64,000 nucleotides of DNA from contig CAUJLY010000005.1 in assembly GCA_963281155.1 (NCBI GenBank), forward strand, positions 992,001 to 1,056,000, read 5' to 3'. Shown piece by piece: positions 46,201-56,554 of this stretch. Both the position numbers and the translations under genes were made by a program. This stretch comes from Rhabditophanes sp. KR3021 (Eukaryota; Nematoda; Chromadorea; Rhabditida; Alloionematidae). The stretch's first letter is position 1. Each line of letters begins with the position of its first letter. Under the pieces are notes generated by a model. That model was not told where the DNA came from. It made no database searches and was given only the letters and a program-made list of their open reading frames with translations.

Positions 46201-48790
46201 TACTCGAACTAGAAATTAACGAATTAATCTCTCTACACCATCCATCGAATAATTCACTTTCAGAAGCTGCCAAATTACTCAGAAATTCCTTCAACTTGGC
46301 ATTAAACTCATTAAATTCAGGCACATCAGACATCAACTCATTACAAATTTGTTTCATCTCTTCACCTTAAATTTTAAATAAATATTGTGTTGCTTGTTAA
46401 AGTGTATATTTTAACCAAAATATTACTAAAGGCTTCTTTTTAAAAGGATATTTTTTAAATTTTTAATATTAATCACGTTTTAATTTGCTCTTTTTTGTAT
46501 TGCACTTATATTGTAACTTAACTTACAACATTTGCTAATTATTGCCTCCTTATTTTAGTTGTCCCTTCACTTAATCTAGAGTTAAACTATGGAGAAAGAT
46601 GATGTCAAGAGCGAATTTAAGAAAAGTCTCGAATCAAACAAGAAGGCAATGTCTATAACTTTTGGTATGAAACAATTGTCATATGAAGCCAGTGGACAGG
46701 AACCACCTATCATTGTCTGTGGGAAGAAATTTAGTATTGAAGCATTATTGGAACGTTATAAGGAGAAAAAGAATGTCCAAAAGAAATCCACTGGAAGTAG
46801 TATTTGGGAGTAAGAAACCATTAACGATCACATTTGATTGTGAAGAATTATGTATTGCTCAACTAATACAACACCAAGTTTAATGCCTCTTAATTTCTGG
46901 ACCAGTTTGGCCTGGCTGGCTTTAAATGAAAAGCAAGCCTATTATTACTTCCTAATTAAGTCAACAAACGCCGGCAACATTCTTACCTACTATTCAATAT
47001 TCAAGAATGGAATTTTTTATGTAGGGAAGTCCAAAATATATGACAGGATTGATAAGCACTTTCAAAAATACAATTGTATTCTAAAGAACGGTGATTTGTT
47101 TGACACAAAGAAACTTCAGATGATCCAGATCTTCCAGCTGAAACCCTTCGCCTCAAACTTCCAGTATCTACTAAGGAATTGACTGCGAAGTTGGAGTTTG
47201 TTTTAGTGGAAAGATACAAGCATCAGATGACGTCAAATGCAGAATGTCTGATATCTACCTTTCAATTCTGTCAACACGTGTGCAGTCACAGACATCTTGA
47301 TTGAAAAGATGTTTAAACCCAAGATGATTACCGATGAGTATTTTTAATAATTTTTTGTATTTCTTTTGCAAACCTTGATAAATTTGTTGTCTAACCCAAA
47401 GTAATTTAGAAGCTATTTCAGTCAGATATCTTCCCGTTATCATATTTTTTTGATCCATGTACTCAAGAAGTTCTTTAGTTCTTTGTTCAATCATATCTTT
47501 TAGTCTCTTGACCAGTAGCATCAATTCGTTTCGTAAATGAGACTTGACTTTTGGACGGGCGATGAAGTTTTTGTATTTGATAAGGTAACTTAGCAACAAG
47601 GATGTGTCACCTGCATTAGGTTGAATTCGCAACTTGAGAACAGGCAAGATATTGTCCATGATTGGCTTTAGAGCCTCATCAACTGCGTAAACTTTTGCCT
47701 TCCATTGAGATTCATTATTAACAGAAAAAGAAGTTACCGGGAAATTCCTCATCGTCGACTCAATAGCTACATTGATTTCGTTTAGCAACGAAGCATTCTC
47801 CACTAAATCTTCAACTTGTCCACTGATTGATTTTAATGAAATAATAGTTTCTACTCGATCTCTTAATATTTCGAAGTATCCTAGATCAATCTCTCCACTC
47901 TTCCACTGATGAAGTGGATCATTGACCCATATTTTGGTAGTCAATAACTTGATTGAATACATCCACGAATCCATTATTCCTTTCAAAGCATTTAAATCTA
48001 TCAAGCTTTTTTCACTTTTCCAAATAACAGTATTATTGAGTATTTTGAGATTAGCCTCAACAATCTCCTTAGTTATAGCATGAATCAATTTAGTCATTCT
48101 GGTTTCAATATAAGGAGGATCTTGTTGCCACAACCCCTCAATAACATCTTCACTTGCCTCGGCAAAAGCCAAAATAGAATCTGTCTTCACATCTCCGATT
48201 AGATTAAATTTTTCTTCCAAGACCTCGAAATGATCCCAAAAAGCCGAAGGATCATCTTTGGTATTCATTCGCTTTTTCCAATGTCTGATTTCACCATATA
48301 GCGTAAATGAGCCGTCGTCTTTTTTGTGAGTAATCAAACCATTGTCGCTGCCCAAATTTATATGAGTAGGACGGCTGTCTTGGACCGCTTCCTTCCCAAA
48401 AAGAGTTGTCAAGACGTTTTGAACGGTACCAACAACTAATTCGGTTTTGTTTCCTTTGACACTAAGAACATTAACCTCTGTCTTATAAGTGTCAGGATCA
48501 AGTGGAGAAGATGAATTTTTGTAAAAAATGACATGCAACAAAGCTGGAGCATCACCATTGAAAGTATTGCTTATTTCGACTTTGCCACGCTGAATTTAAT
48601 TATAATGAGTTATTATTTATATACTTACATGCTCAGTCCTACTAATAACTAACAAAGAAACATCCGAATCACAAAAAGCAATGATCGCTTCCAAGTTTGG
48701 TAACTTTTCTTCTGTCAAGTTAAGTGACAATATGTTGGTGGCTATACGTAGCAAATAGTTTCTACGAGAATCAGAAGGGTATTTGGACAT
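31290..48790 (-). CDS. che-3: cytoplasmic dynein 2 heavy chain (intraflagellar transport motor)
   Basis: Nine exons join without a break: 48629-48790, 47332-48589, 44737-46365, 41894-43816, 40655-41518, 37058-39224, 33369-36379, 31499-32991 and 31290-31460. They encode 4,225 residues, the size of CHE-3/DYNC2H1. This motor returns intraflagellar-transport trains from cilium tip to base. The N-terminus (MSKYPSDSRRNYLLRIATNI) is of the dynein-2 type. AAA1 has an intact Walker A (GPAGTGKTE, about residue 1655), and AAA2 has GPSGSGKS (about 1945). AAA3 (GTDGVGKE) and AAA4 (GQSGSGR) are degenerate, as in dynein-2. Exon 7 encodes the coiled-coil stalk and microtubule-binding region. The C-terminus ends with a GVALFLKQSNV segment. 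Introns 1 and 8 are 39 and 38 nt; the six others are 375-1,430 nt and hold antisense sequence. The symbol is assigned by family. Confidence 0.95.
32992..33368 (+). pseudogene. antisense protein remnant in dynein-2 intron 7
   Basis: The 377-nt intron contains a plus-strand reading frame beginning MTVSTKSVYYKLLANISYTC and continuing YVDHIFKNEVLDVIELQRQ. After a frame change it reads SGKPTYEMVTQLFPEK. After another it reads DEVAKLILQQLLDADQRVNI. The codon content looks protein-like despite the frame breaks. I do not recognise the family, and it is not obviously related to the GIY-YIG copies in the other introns. Confidence 0.4.
36400..37050 (+). pseudogene. GIY-YIG nuclease gene copy A, truncated, in dynein-2 intron 6
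   Basis: The recognisable part is the C-terminal half of a LEM-3/ANKLE1-type GIY-YIG domain at about 36740-36980. It reads LNAKEVKIIDILHDKRQLV, then TSNEALAYDYGVIMDHRNAF, NLDASGQSSDVMFLKNPITV and KRIS. It matches copy B nearly residue for residue. It retains the family's Glu (NEALAY) and Asn-Leu-Asp-x-x-Gly segments. A one-base frame change separates the first stretch from the open frame that starts at 36809. The catalytic N-half of the domain is missing. A short relic of the N-terminus lies near 36509 (DENKLENGKQ-like). The upstream and 3' flanks are also related to copy B, so this was once a full gene unit. Confidence 0.8.
39359..40551 (+). pseudogene. GIY-YIG nuclease gene copy B, best preserved, in dynein-2 intron 5
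   Basis: This copy is nested in the 1,430-nt intron 5, opposite to the host gene. The last 228 codons (39865-40551) are open. A Cys/His segment (WKCGSCKATFNYH...CKGRVC) is followed by a GIY-YIG domain of the LEM-3/ANKLE1 type. That domain contains KQSFYVLLDL, FMGAIFYCGVSGALQTRFNK, SSNEALAYEYAVI, TNIDASGQSNGVM and LKHPTTVKRISRIV. The family's Tyr, Arg, His, Glu and Asn positions can all be read. LEM-3 nucleases cut DNA, for example in chromatin bridges. The 5' half (MDKRKLEKSESSEIPKK...) has one probable frameshift in a run of A (about 39408), two plausible short introns (39480-39506 and about 39731-39772) and an in-frame TAA near 39581. It is therefore probably inactive, but only lightly damaged. 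Confidence 0.75.
41580..41821 (+). pseudogene. GIY-YIG nuclease gene copy C, small remnant, in dynein-2 intron 4
   Basis: The 375-nt intron contains an ATG-led start (MKRTDNRSSEL, 41676) and a C-terminal relic at 41723-41821. The relic reads VMHSKHPVIVKRISQIAPGQ, matching the tail of copy B (VMFLKHPTTVKRISRIV). The middle, including the whole catalytic core, is deleted. The upstream AAAGTGTCTC-type motif resembles copies A and B. Confidence 0.75.
43817..44736 (+). other. dynein-2 intron 3 with unidentified antisense reading frames
   Basis: This 920-nt intron has plus-strand frames that look partly coding. One at 44036-44260 begins MLANTSCGIQINTLITLFAS. A second stretch near 44450-44530 reads FIDVADEETENTSQTIIGNK, interrupted by stops. 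I found no clear match to the GIY-YIG copies. It may be another decayed gene or a chance reading. Confidence 0.35.
46589..47230 (+). pseudogene. GIY-YIG nuclease-like gene copy D, frameshifted, in dynein-2 intron 2
   Basis: The start is at 46589 (MEKDDVKSEFKKSLESNKKA). Three overlapping frames carry one protein-like sequence, implying at least three frameshifts. The middle part reads KPLTITFDCEELCIAQLIQH. The next frame has the GIY-YIG core, QAYYYFLIKSTNAGNI followed by FKNGIFYVGKSKIYDRIDKH. The last part reads ELTAKLEFVLVERYKHQMTS, which fits the Glu and Asn end of the domain. The sequence differs from copies A-C, so it belongs to another subfamily. It lies opposite to the host gene within the 966-nt intron 2. 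Confidence 0.75.
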
Positions 48791-49190
48791 GATTAGTAGT
48801 TTTAATGATTTGCAAATATTAATATGGATGTATTGGGTTTGGTTGCTATGGAAACTTAAAATGTGGCAGGAGGCCTTTTTGGCAGGGAGACGTTTGGTGG
48901 CAGGTGTTTGATATGTAGTCATTTAATTCCCCACTTCATAAGTACATATCCTAGAAGTTATAATCATGATTCGAAAAGGTTATTTGAATGGAGATGTAAG
49001 TGATTTTGGAGTAGCTGGATGTAAAAATTAATGTGTGCAAATGTATAAAAGAAATGTGGAAATAGTTATAATAGAAAATGCTTAAATTTAATCTCACCAT
49101 ACTAAATCATCTTTCTTGTTTGAGATCATTGTCTTGCTTGGTTATCCCTTTTTAATAGTCAGATCTCTTATTTAAGAAAATGTCTAATCT
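48791..49190. promoter_or_regulatory. dynein-2 upstream region
   Basis: AT-rich sequence upstream of the dynein-2 start. Dynein-2 genes are commonly driven by RFX/DAF-19 X-box sites in ciliated neurons, but I did not find a convincing GTTNCC-type X-box by eye. Nothing else is recognised. Confidence 0.3.
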
Positions 49191-50447
49191 TCCGTGTAAC
49201 AATATCTGTGGTGGCTAGAAGTCTATTTCCAAACGACGAACATCATTTAAATTTACTAAAGTAAGTAACATAAATTGGCGGGATAATATATTAGATCGAC
49301 AAAGCATATTTAATAACTAAACTTGTCCAAATCATCATTAAGCATGTTTTATTCCCACCAAATCGAAATTTTATGCTTGCAGCGCTAGCAGTAGAACACA
49401 TTTTTAAAAGTTAATCACCAACTTTGGAGTATTAATTAATTTTTCCAATATATGCAAACAAAATAATGAGTTAGGAAATGAATTTGTTAATATGTTTAAT
49501 AAATTACCAATTTAATTTTTGATAGTTTCTTATCCTTGCGAATTAACATTTCATGTAATAATAGGAAATTATTGATGATCAAGAAATAAGAAAAACAGCA
49601 ATTAAACTGATTAATGATTTTCTTGTTTGTACCAAATATTTTAATGAAATCCAATTTATTTGTAATGATTATTATATGGATCCTTTAATAGTATTAAATT
49701 ATGAACGCCTGTATGGGAAACTCAGATATTATGTTTGCCCAGGTACCATTCTTGATTTTATATACTTCCTTAAGATTCCTAATATCATAAATATAAAATT
49801 ATACACAAGGAGAAAACAACTCAGAATTGACATTCTTGAGCACAAAATAGTAATCCGGATTTGAAATTTGTTGCAAATGAGGTGTAGGTAGTATTCTGGG
49901 AATCCCGAATGATGCCGGATATTCAAACAATTCTATGCAATCCAAAGTTAGAATTTCAAGCTTGGTAAAGTTAAAAAAGTCTTTGTCGTAGATTCATGAG
50001 AAGTAGTCATCCCTCAGTTCTAATTTCTTTAAAGTAGGATAAGCATATGCCAGTTATTGGCCGATATCATCAAAAGCAAAACATCTTATTATCATTGTTG
50101 TTAGACATGGCGAAAGTAAGCAGAGACTTTCCTTAAATAGATTATGGTCATAAAGCAACATACTTCTATAGGTCAAAAATCTATTCCGTCACATTGTAGC
50201 TTTTTTAATATTTGGTAATTGAAGCTTTGTTTTCCTGATAAATTAGGAAAATGAAAAATTATTTTTTACTTTTAAGTTTCATCTCAAATAATTTGTAGAT
50301 TTTCTCAAAATTCGGAATATTCACTCTTTTAGGTTTCATCAAATAACTTGTTGAGTTTTCAATATCATTTAAGAAATTTTCAAAAAGAAATTTCTTTTCA
50401 ATATAAATTATATCAAGTTTTGTTTTTTCTTGTTGGATAGGTAACAC
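49190..50447. pseudogene. two decayed F-box/LRR-like loci on opposite strands
   Basis: On the plus strand, a frameshifted start (MSNL...ISVVARSLFPNDEHHLNLLK, about 49180-49250) is followed by an acceptor. A segment then reads EIIDDQEIRKTAIKLINDFL and YERLYGKLRYYVCPG, up to 49864. On the minus strand, fragments include YAYPTLKKLELRDDYFS and CIELFEYPASFGIPRI (about 49900-50080) and a 62-codon frame (50447-50259). The FEYPA fragment matches the remnant at 2.9 kb. Both look like decayed members of a nematode F-box/LRR-like family. The F-box identity is an inference. Confidence 0.4.
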
Positions 50448-50589
50448 GTATAAATAATATCAATTAATGGTAATAGGTAAAGTTGTGCTGGAATAAGTTT
50501 TAAATGTAAATTTAAATATTTACACAAAAAACCAAATTTTACTCTGATATAAAGCTTCCACATTTCCAAAATACCAATTTCTTTACGAG

Positions 50590-52253
50590 ATGAGTGCTGT
50601 TGCTGACACTGACTCTAAAACCAAACCACCTAAGATGACAGAAGCCGGCGTTTCAGTTGACATCAATACATCTGCCTCCCCTAAGAAAATGAATGTTTCC
50701 AAAAGACATGACATTGTTGAAAAGAAGACATGGGAAGCGTTGTACGAGGATGAAGAAAAAGCAGACCCAAATGAAATCAACGATACCATACCCAACAAAC
50801 AAATTCCTACTAATGCTAAGTTTGGGCCAGATGGTGAATATATCTTTAGAAAGCTAGAAGACCAGAAGTGGTACCATGCCATGAGACCTCGCGCTGACAT
50901 CATACATTTACTAAAGGAAGATGGTGACTGGTTGGTACGTATTTCAGATACACGTGGAACTTTTGAAGTAATTTTGACTGTCAAAGGAGGTCGCAATGGA
51001 CTTACCAACTTGTCTCTTGGCGTCAATGTCAACAAATTCTTCTTTCTTAATGCTTCATCTAAAGGCAAAAATCAGAAGTTCTTTATGTGTGTTGTAGACT
51101 TGGTTGAATACTACATGAATAAGAAGTTGCCTGGGAAAGTTCAGATGAAAAGGGCTGTTATTAGACCAGCTTGGCTAATCAAAAAAAGTCAAGTTTGTTT
51201 TGATGTTGTGAATGACAAGATAGGAAAAGGAAATTTCGCCTTCGTTTACAAGGGTAAGTTTAGTGATCCTCCAACTGCTGCCATCGATGTCGCTGTCAAG
51301 GTCGCTATTATGAATAGTGAAGATGGAAATAATATCAAGATGGCTAAGGATGATTTGATGAAGGAGGCTAAGATTATGTCTTATTTTGCTCATGACAATG
51401 TTATCCGATTCTTTGGCATTGCTTGTGATGATCCGCCTGTGATGTTGGTTATGGAGTTTTGTGGAGGAGGTGCTTTGGATTCGCATTTGACTAAGGCTGG
51501 GGATACTATATTACCTGCTGAAAGAATCTTGTACGCTTATGAAATTGCTAGGGGAATGAAATACCTTCATTACAAGAAGAGTATTCATCGTGATTTAGGT
51601 AGGATAGACTTTGCTGTTTCTGATGTAGTTATATTTTCAGCAACGAGAAATGTTCTCATTAGTTCAAGTGGGGTACTTAAAGTAGCTGATTTCGGATTAA
51701 GCAGGATGGCTGAGGAGTTGAAGAATGAAAATTTCGTCAAAGCTCATATTCCAATTCTTTGGATGGCACCAGAGACATTATACCGGGAACCTAAGTACAC
51801 TGAAAAAAGTGACGTTTGGTCGTTCGCCGTTTTACTGTAAGTTGGTGGATAACAAATTTAAATTATTACTGCTTTAGATTTGAGATTTACACGAATGGAG
51901 CGAAGCCATGGCCGGAGATTAGTAATTTCAAACAAATTGCCAAGTACATTCGCAAGTGCAAGATGTGGAAGATGCCTGTCGGATCTCCTCCGGAAATGGT
52001 AACTCTGGTTAACTCTATCTTTGTCCTCGATCTTGATACCAGACCAAATTTTGCACAAATTTCAGAAACACTAAAAAACCACCTTGTTCTTGCCAAAAAA
52101 GACATCTCCGTAACTGCTCTCTCCCTCAACAAACTGAAGAACGTCAAAAGAACTTCTTGGAATATCTCCAACAAAAACGTTAACTCTCTTTCCGAAGAGT
52201 CAGCCTCTCAATCAAAATCCCTCTCCAGAGATGATACAAAGGAATCTGATTAA
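50590..52253 (+). CDS. SH2-domain non-receptor tyrosine kinase (nematode Fes/Fer/SPE-8-like)
   Basis: There are three exons, 50590-51598, 51641-51836 and 51878-52253, for 526 residues. After an acidic N-terminus, an SH2 domain begins at about residue 94. It contains KWYHAMRPRADIIHLLKEDG and DWLVRISDTRG (phosphotyrosine-binding arginine in LVRIS). The kinase domain has GKGNFAFVYKG, VAVKVAIMN (ATP lysine), a conserved LMKEAKIM glutamate, and IHRDLATRN across intron 1. ADFGLSRM, ILWMAPETL and DVWSFAVLLFEIYTNG follow. All catalytic residues are present. The architecture of SH2 plus kinase without an F-BAR domain is typical of the large nematode Fes/Fer-like family, often germline or sperm expressed. 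The C-terminal tail is Ser/Lys-rich. The substrate is unknown. An AATAAA follows immediately after the stop. Confidence 0.92.
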
Positions 52254-52935
52254 GAATAAATGCCTAAGTCTGTCACTTAAGACTTCTTTGGTATCACAAA
52301 TTACCAACCATCGACAGACGATGAATTTTCTTTTTTAACCATCCTAAACTATTCTAACAAAAACATCTTTTGATTAAAAAATAAACCTTATGTAGTTTTG
52401 TTTCGCACATATGTTTAAAAAAAATAAAATTTGTATTACTTTGCTTTTTGTTATTTGAAGTGTGAATTTGTCTTCTGTTAGAATATATTTATTAGGTAAC
52501 AACATTTTGTTAAGCAACTTTTTTTCAAAATTGTGCATGGCACAGAAAAAGCCATATGTCGTTTTTTATTAATTACAACCTGATGTAAGGTATAATATTC
52601 TGGGAAAGGAGTAAGTGTGTTTAAGATACTTACTTGGTGACGTTAATACCAACCAATTTCATTAATATTTTAAAATTAGTACTTAAAATTAATATTTTTA
52701 TTAGATTGGCAAACAATATTTTTTATTCCTTACTTGACAAAAGGCGAGTATTTTATTTCCTTAAAACAGTTCATAATTTATAATCCATAATTTTAAAATA
52801 ATTATATGCGCTGAAATATCAACATACATAGGCACATTACCGCTGATATTTTAGGTGACTACAAATACTTAGAAAATTAGGTATTACATACTATTTATAT
52901 TTTATTTATCCAAATTCGCCAAAATATTATCTAAA
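52254..52935. other. intergenic, no gene seen
   Basis: Contains AATAAA at 52255-52260 and further signals near 52378-52383 for the kinase transcript. The remainder is AT-rich without a recognisable gene. Confidence 0.4.
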
Positions 52936-53557
52936 ATGTCTGGAACAAACGACTACGGTTTTTCTGATCAAAACATCAGAAGACCAATAACCTCTGGCAG
53001 TCAAAGAGTTATCAATCCACATACCAAATTGGTTCCTTTACCCAAAAACACTTACTATAACCATCGACATGATTCTCAGTATATGAATAATCAACCCAGA
53101 AGGAACTTGTCCAGATATGACTATCCAAAGATAAGTAATACGTCTAATATGATTCGTTCGAGTGAATTACCTTATGCAGGAACAATTGTCTCATCCCCAA
53201 CAAATTCAACTTTTGATATTTCTGAACCTGTTCCAATTGAACCTCTTAACCTGATTGGAACCGTCGATTCACGTCACACTAACCGTGAACCAAAATCATC
53301 CACCACTATTCCTCAAATAACCAGACCAACACCCGGTAAGTCTCTAATCTTTTTAACTTCTAATTAAAATGTTAAAAGGAACCCGCAAAGTAACTAGTGT
53401 CAGACCACAGACTGGTTTCAGACAAACCAAATTAAGTACTTTTCTCAAAACAAAATCCAAATTTACTTGCCAATTTATCTGCGTCACTTCACTTATATTG
53501 GTTCCAATATGTATTTTTATTGTCATTATGATTATGTCAGGAGATGCAACTGTTTGA
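52936..53557 (+). CDS. tail-anchored membrane protein of unknown function
   Basis: There are two exons, 52936-53335 and 53379-53557, joined by a 43-nt intron in phase 1, giving 192 residues. The N-terminal 160 residues are polar, Ser/Thr/Asn/Arg-rich and low in hydrophobic residues, so probably disordered (MSGTNDYGFSDQNIRRPITS at the start). The C-terminus has a single hydrophobic helix (FICVTSLILVPICIFIVIMI) followed by seven residues. That is a tail-anchor arrangement, with the bulk in the cytoplasm. No family is recognised. It lies between the tyrosine kinase and cullin-5 on the same strand, but with spacing too large to suggest a tight operon. Confidence 0.7.
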
Positions 53558-54087
53558 GGGGTTATTTATATAAGAGGGAATCAAATTAAATGATATATGC
53601 CCTTATGTTTTGTAAATACATTAATCAAAGTAAGGCCCTTTTAAATGCAAAGTGAAAAAAAAAATCTTCCAAATTGTAAACAACCCAACTTCCTCAACTG
53701 ATTTTGCGAAAAGGAAAAGTACATTCAAGTTTGTCAATATCAAAGCACGCTAAATTAATGATACCCTTGTAAGCATACTTGTTAATATACACTCATACAC
53801 TACTGAACATATAATAAATATTCTCTGTTGACTCCAGCCAACCAACAAAATACGACTTATATTACAGCTATATTTATTTGTCTCCAATATCCCACCACCT
53901 TTTACCCTTGACGTCTTCCCAATTTGATGAGATATAAAGTTGACTAAATAAAACTTTAACCAACACTCTTTCTTTTATGCTTAGAAGCTTAATTTAACTA
54001 ACTATTATTGAAAGGTTATATTGACGTGTTACGTTTATATTTACACAAGTAAGGTATCTTTTTTAATTTTGATTTGGGAGTGACGAG
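53558..54087. other. intergenic, no gene seen
   Basis: AT-rich sequence upstream of cullin-5. It should contain the cullin-5 promoter. No element is recognised. Confidence 0.35.
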
Positions 54088-56515
54088 ATGCTTTGTGCGC
54101 AATATGGCGAATTTGACAAGGAATGGAAGGAGGCTATGTTGGTTGTTTTAGATTTGCTTGATGCAAAGGTAAGTTGTTTGGAGTTATTTAATGTGTGAAA
54201 AATCAATTTTAGAATGTGACTCCTATTCGTTGGCACGACCTTTTTACAATCGTCAATCGTATTTTAGCATGGGACCCTAAGGGGACAAACAGAATGATTG
54301 GTGCTTTAGATCATGAACTTAGTATTTATGTGGCGTCAGCAGAAAAAGTAAGTCTAAAATGATGATGGTACATCATTTAAGTTACATTTTTAGCTAATCA
54401 CCGGTCATGCCTCAGACATCGATATACTGTGGTCTTATGTAAAAGAGTGGGACAAGTATTATATACTTTCTCAATACTTCCCCTTGCCATTCCGTCAAAT
54501 AGGCAAAAGAAAAGTCCCACAAGAAGGCTGTTTACTTCCAGTACAACAAGCTAGACCAGGAAAATCAAGAGTCCCCTGTTCAGAAGAAGATGTACAGTCT
54601 GTGGCATCAATTAATTTTCTCGCGAGTAAAGAAACAAATTCTTACCACCACCATGCAATTGATAGGTGCTGAGAGAGAAGGTGGACGTTCAGATGGAAAA
54701 GTCATCGAATCAGTTCGCCAATCTTTCGTCTGTCTCGATGATAATGGGGACAATCTGTTGAGTCTCTACAAAAATCAATTCTTAGCCGAGTACTTGGATT
54801 CAACCAAAAAGTACTATCAAATGGTTGTTGGAAACACCATTACGACTAATGGAGTCGAAAAGTATATGACTTTTATGCATGAAACTCTTGAGAAGGAAAA
54901 GGAGAGAGCTTCGAGGTATTTGCATAACGATGGTGAGTCGTTGACTAAGTTGGTTGAGACGGTTGTTTCGGTGGTCGTGGTTCAGTATCAGGAACAATTG
55001 CTGGGCCAGACTAGGAAGTTGATCCAGAACGGTGATATTGACAAATTGAAGATTTTGTTCATGGCGATGAATTTGACTGAGACTGGCATTCACTCGATGC
55101 TCAACTGCTTGCAGGAGTTCGTGGCTTCTGAAGGTTTACTGGCGATGCGTGAGAGTGCAAAGGATGTGACTACGGATCCCGAAAAGTTCGTCGAGAAGTT
55201 GTTGGGCTTGTACACTGCATCTACCGACTTGATTACAAAAGCTTTCAATGCGGACTCCCGGTTCCTTACTATTAGAGATATTGCCTTTAGAGAGGTGGTT
55301 AATTCGACGGAGATCTTCAAAATTGAAATAGGTACAACGAGAGGCAAGCCAAGAACAGGATACGAGTCAAGGTGTCCTGAGTTGTTGGCTAATTATTGTG
55401 ACTTGTTGCTTAGAAAGTCAGGGGTTTCAAAGAAACTGACCTCAGAAGACATCGATAGAAAGTTAACTAACTTGATGCTTGTCTTGAAGTATGTAAATTC
55501 GAAGGATATGTTCATCAAATACCACAAAGCCCACCTCTCTCGTCGCCTGATAATGGAAGCTTACTCTGACTTAGACAAGGAAGAAAACATCATCAACCAA
55601 TTTAGAGACTGCGGCATGCCCACAGAAACAGTGGCAAAGTTATACAGGATGCTTCAAGACCAAGAACTGAACAAAGAATTCAATTGTAATCTTCATACAG
55701 AGAACAAAGGAAAGAACAACAATAAGGACTTCGAGTTTCCGGATGCCATGAATGTCAAGATCCTGAATGAGGGTGCGTGGGGACGAGGTAGTGACTTTGT
55801 AGACGTGTCAATGTCCGAGAAGCTTGAAGAAGCAATGACACATGTGGAAGAAGTCTACAAAATCAAACACATGGGTCGTAAGCTTTCCTGGATCCACCAG
55901 TGGTCTCATGGCACCATGACGTTCGTCAGTAATCACGGAAAGTACGATCTCGACTTGTCCGCCTTTCAAATCACTGTCATCAATGCCTTCCAGCAAAAGC
56001 CTCGTGAGCAATTATCATTGGACTCTCTCAAAATAGCCACCAAACTTCCTATCAACGAACTAGCTCGTACCTTGGTGTCATTAACGGCCTACCCCAAAGT
56101 GAAGTCTCAAATAATTTTAACAGACGTCCTCGTCATTAATCCTAAAAACTTCAATGATTCAAGTAAATTTTGGCTGAATTTTGACTTTAATATTGTCAAA
56201 AATAATGTCATCCAAGCCCACGGAAAGCTCAATTTGATCGGTAGATTGCAATTAAATGCTGAAATGTCTGCTCAGGTCGAACAAAAAGAAATCATCCAAT
56301 TGCGTGAACTCAGGTGTCAAGAGGCCATTGTGAAAGTGTTGAAAATGCGCCAAACATGTACCCTCAGCCAACTTCAAACGGAAACAATCGAACTACTGAA
56401 GCAAGTCTTCGTGCCTAATCTCAAAATAATCAAAGAACAAGTAGAACATCTAATCTCTGAAAAATTAATAGAAAGAAAAGCTGATGATCTTAATATGTTT
56501 GTATATATTTCATAA
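54088..56515 (+). CDS. cul-5: cullin-5, ubiquitin ligase scaffold (with one frame break)
   Basis: There are three exons, 54088-54168, 54213-54347 and 54394-56515. Cullin-5 scaffolds RING ligases with elongin B/C and SOCS-box adaptors. The identity is clear from PELLANYCDLLLRKSGVSKK, KYHKAHLSRRLI, LNEGAWGRGSDFV, KINLIGRLQL-like GKLNLIGRLQLNAEMSAQVE, and the neddylation end IVKVLKMRQ with NMFVYIS. Exon 3 starts in one frame (YVKEWDKYYILSQYFPLPFR). After about 54505 the similarity continues in the +1 frame (HKKAVYFQYNKLDQENQESP). Removing one A from the AAAAGAAAA run at 54505-54513 would yield 778 codons, close to the human length of 780. No intron explains the shift without deleting conserved residues. 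Either an assembly error, a real defect or a frameshift event is possible. Confidence 0.9.
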
Positions 56516-56548
56516 TGGACATCGGTAAAATCACTAATTTAAGTGCAA

Positions 56549-56554
56549 AATAAA
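56549..56554 (+). terminator. polyadenylation signal AATAAA after cullin-5
   Basis: A canonical AATAAA lies about 35 nt after the cullin-5 stop codon. Confidence 0.5.

Noticed and set aside
50583..51068. Minus-strand frame of 161 codons opposite the SH2-kinase
   Set aside because: Shadow of the kinase gene; no motif and no promoter or splice support.
54421..54502. An intron from GTAAAAG to AATAG that would bypass the cullin-5 frame break
   Set aside because: It would remove a segment (KEWDKYYILSQYFPLPF) that aligns with conserved cullin-5 sequence, so a one-base shift is the better explanation.
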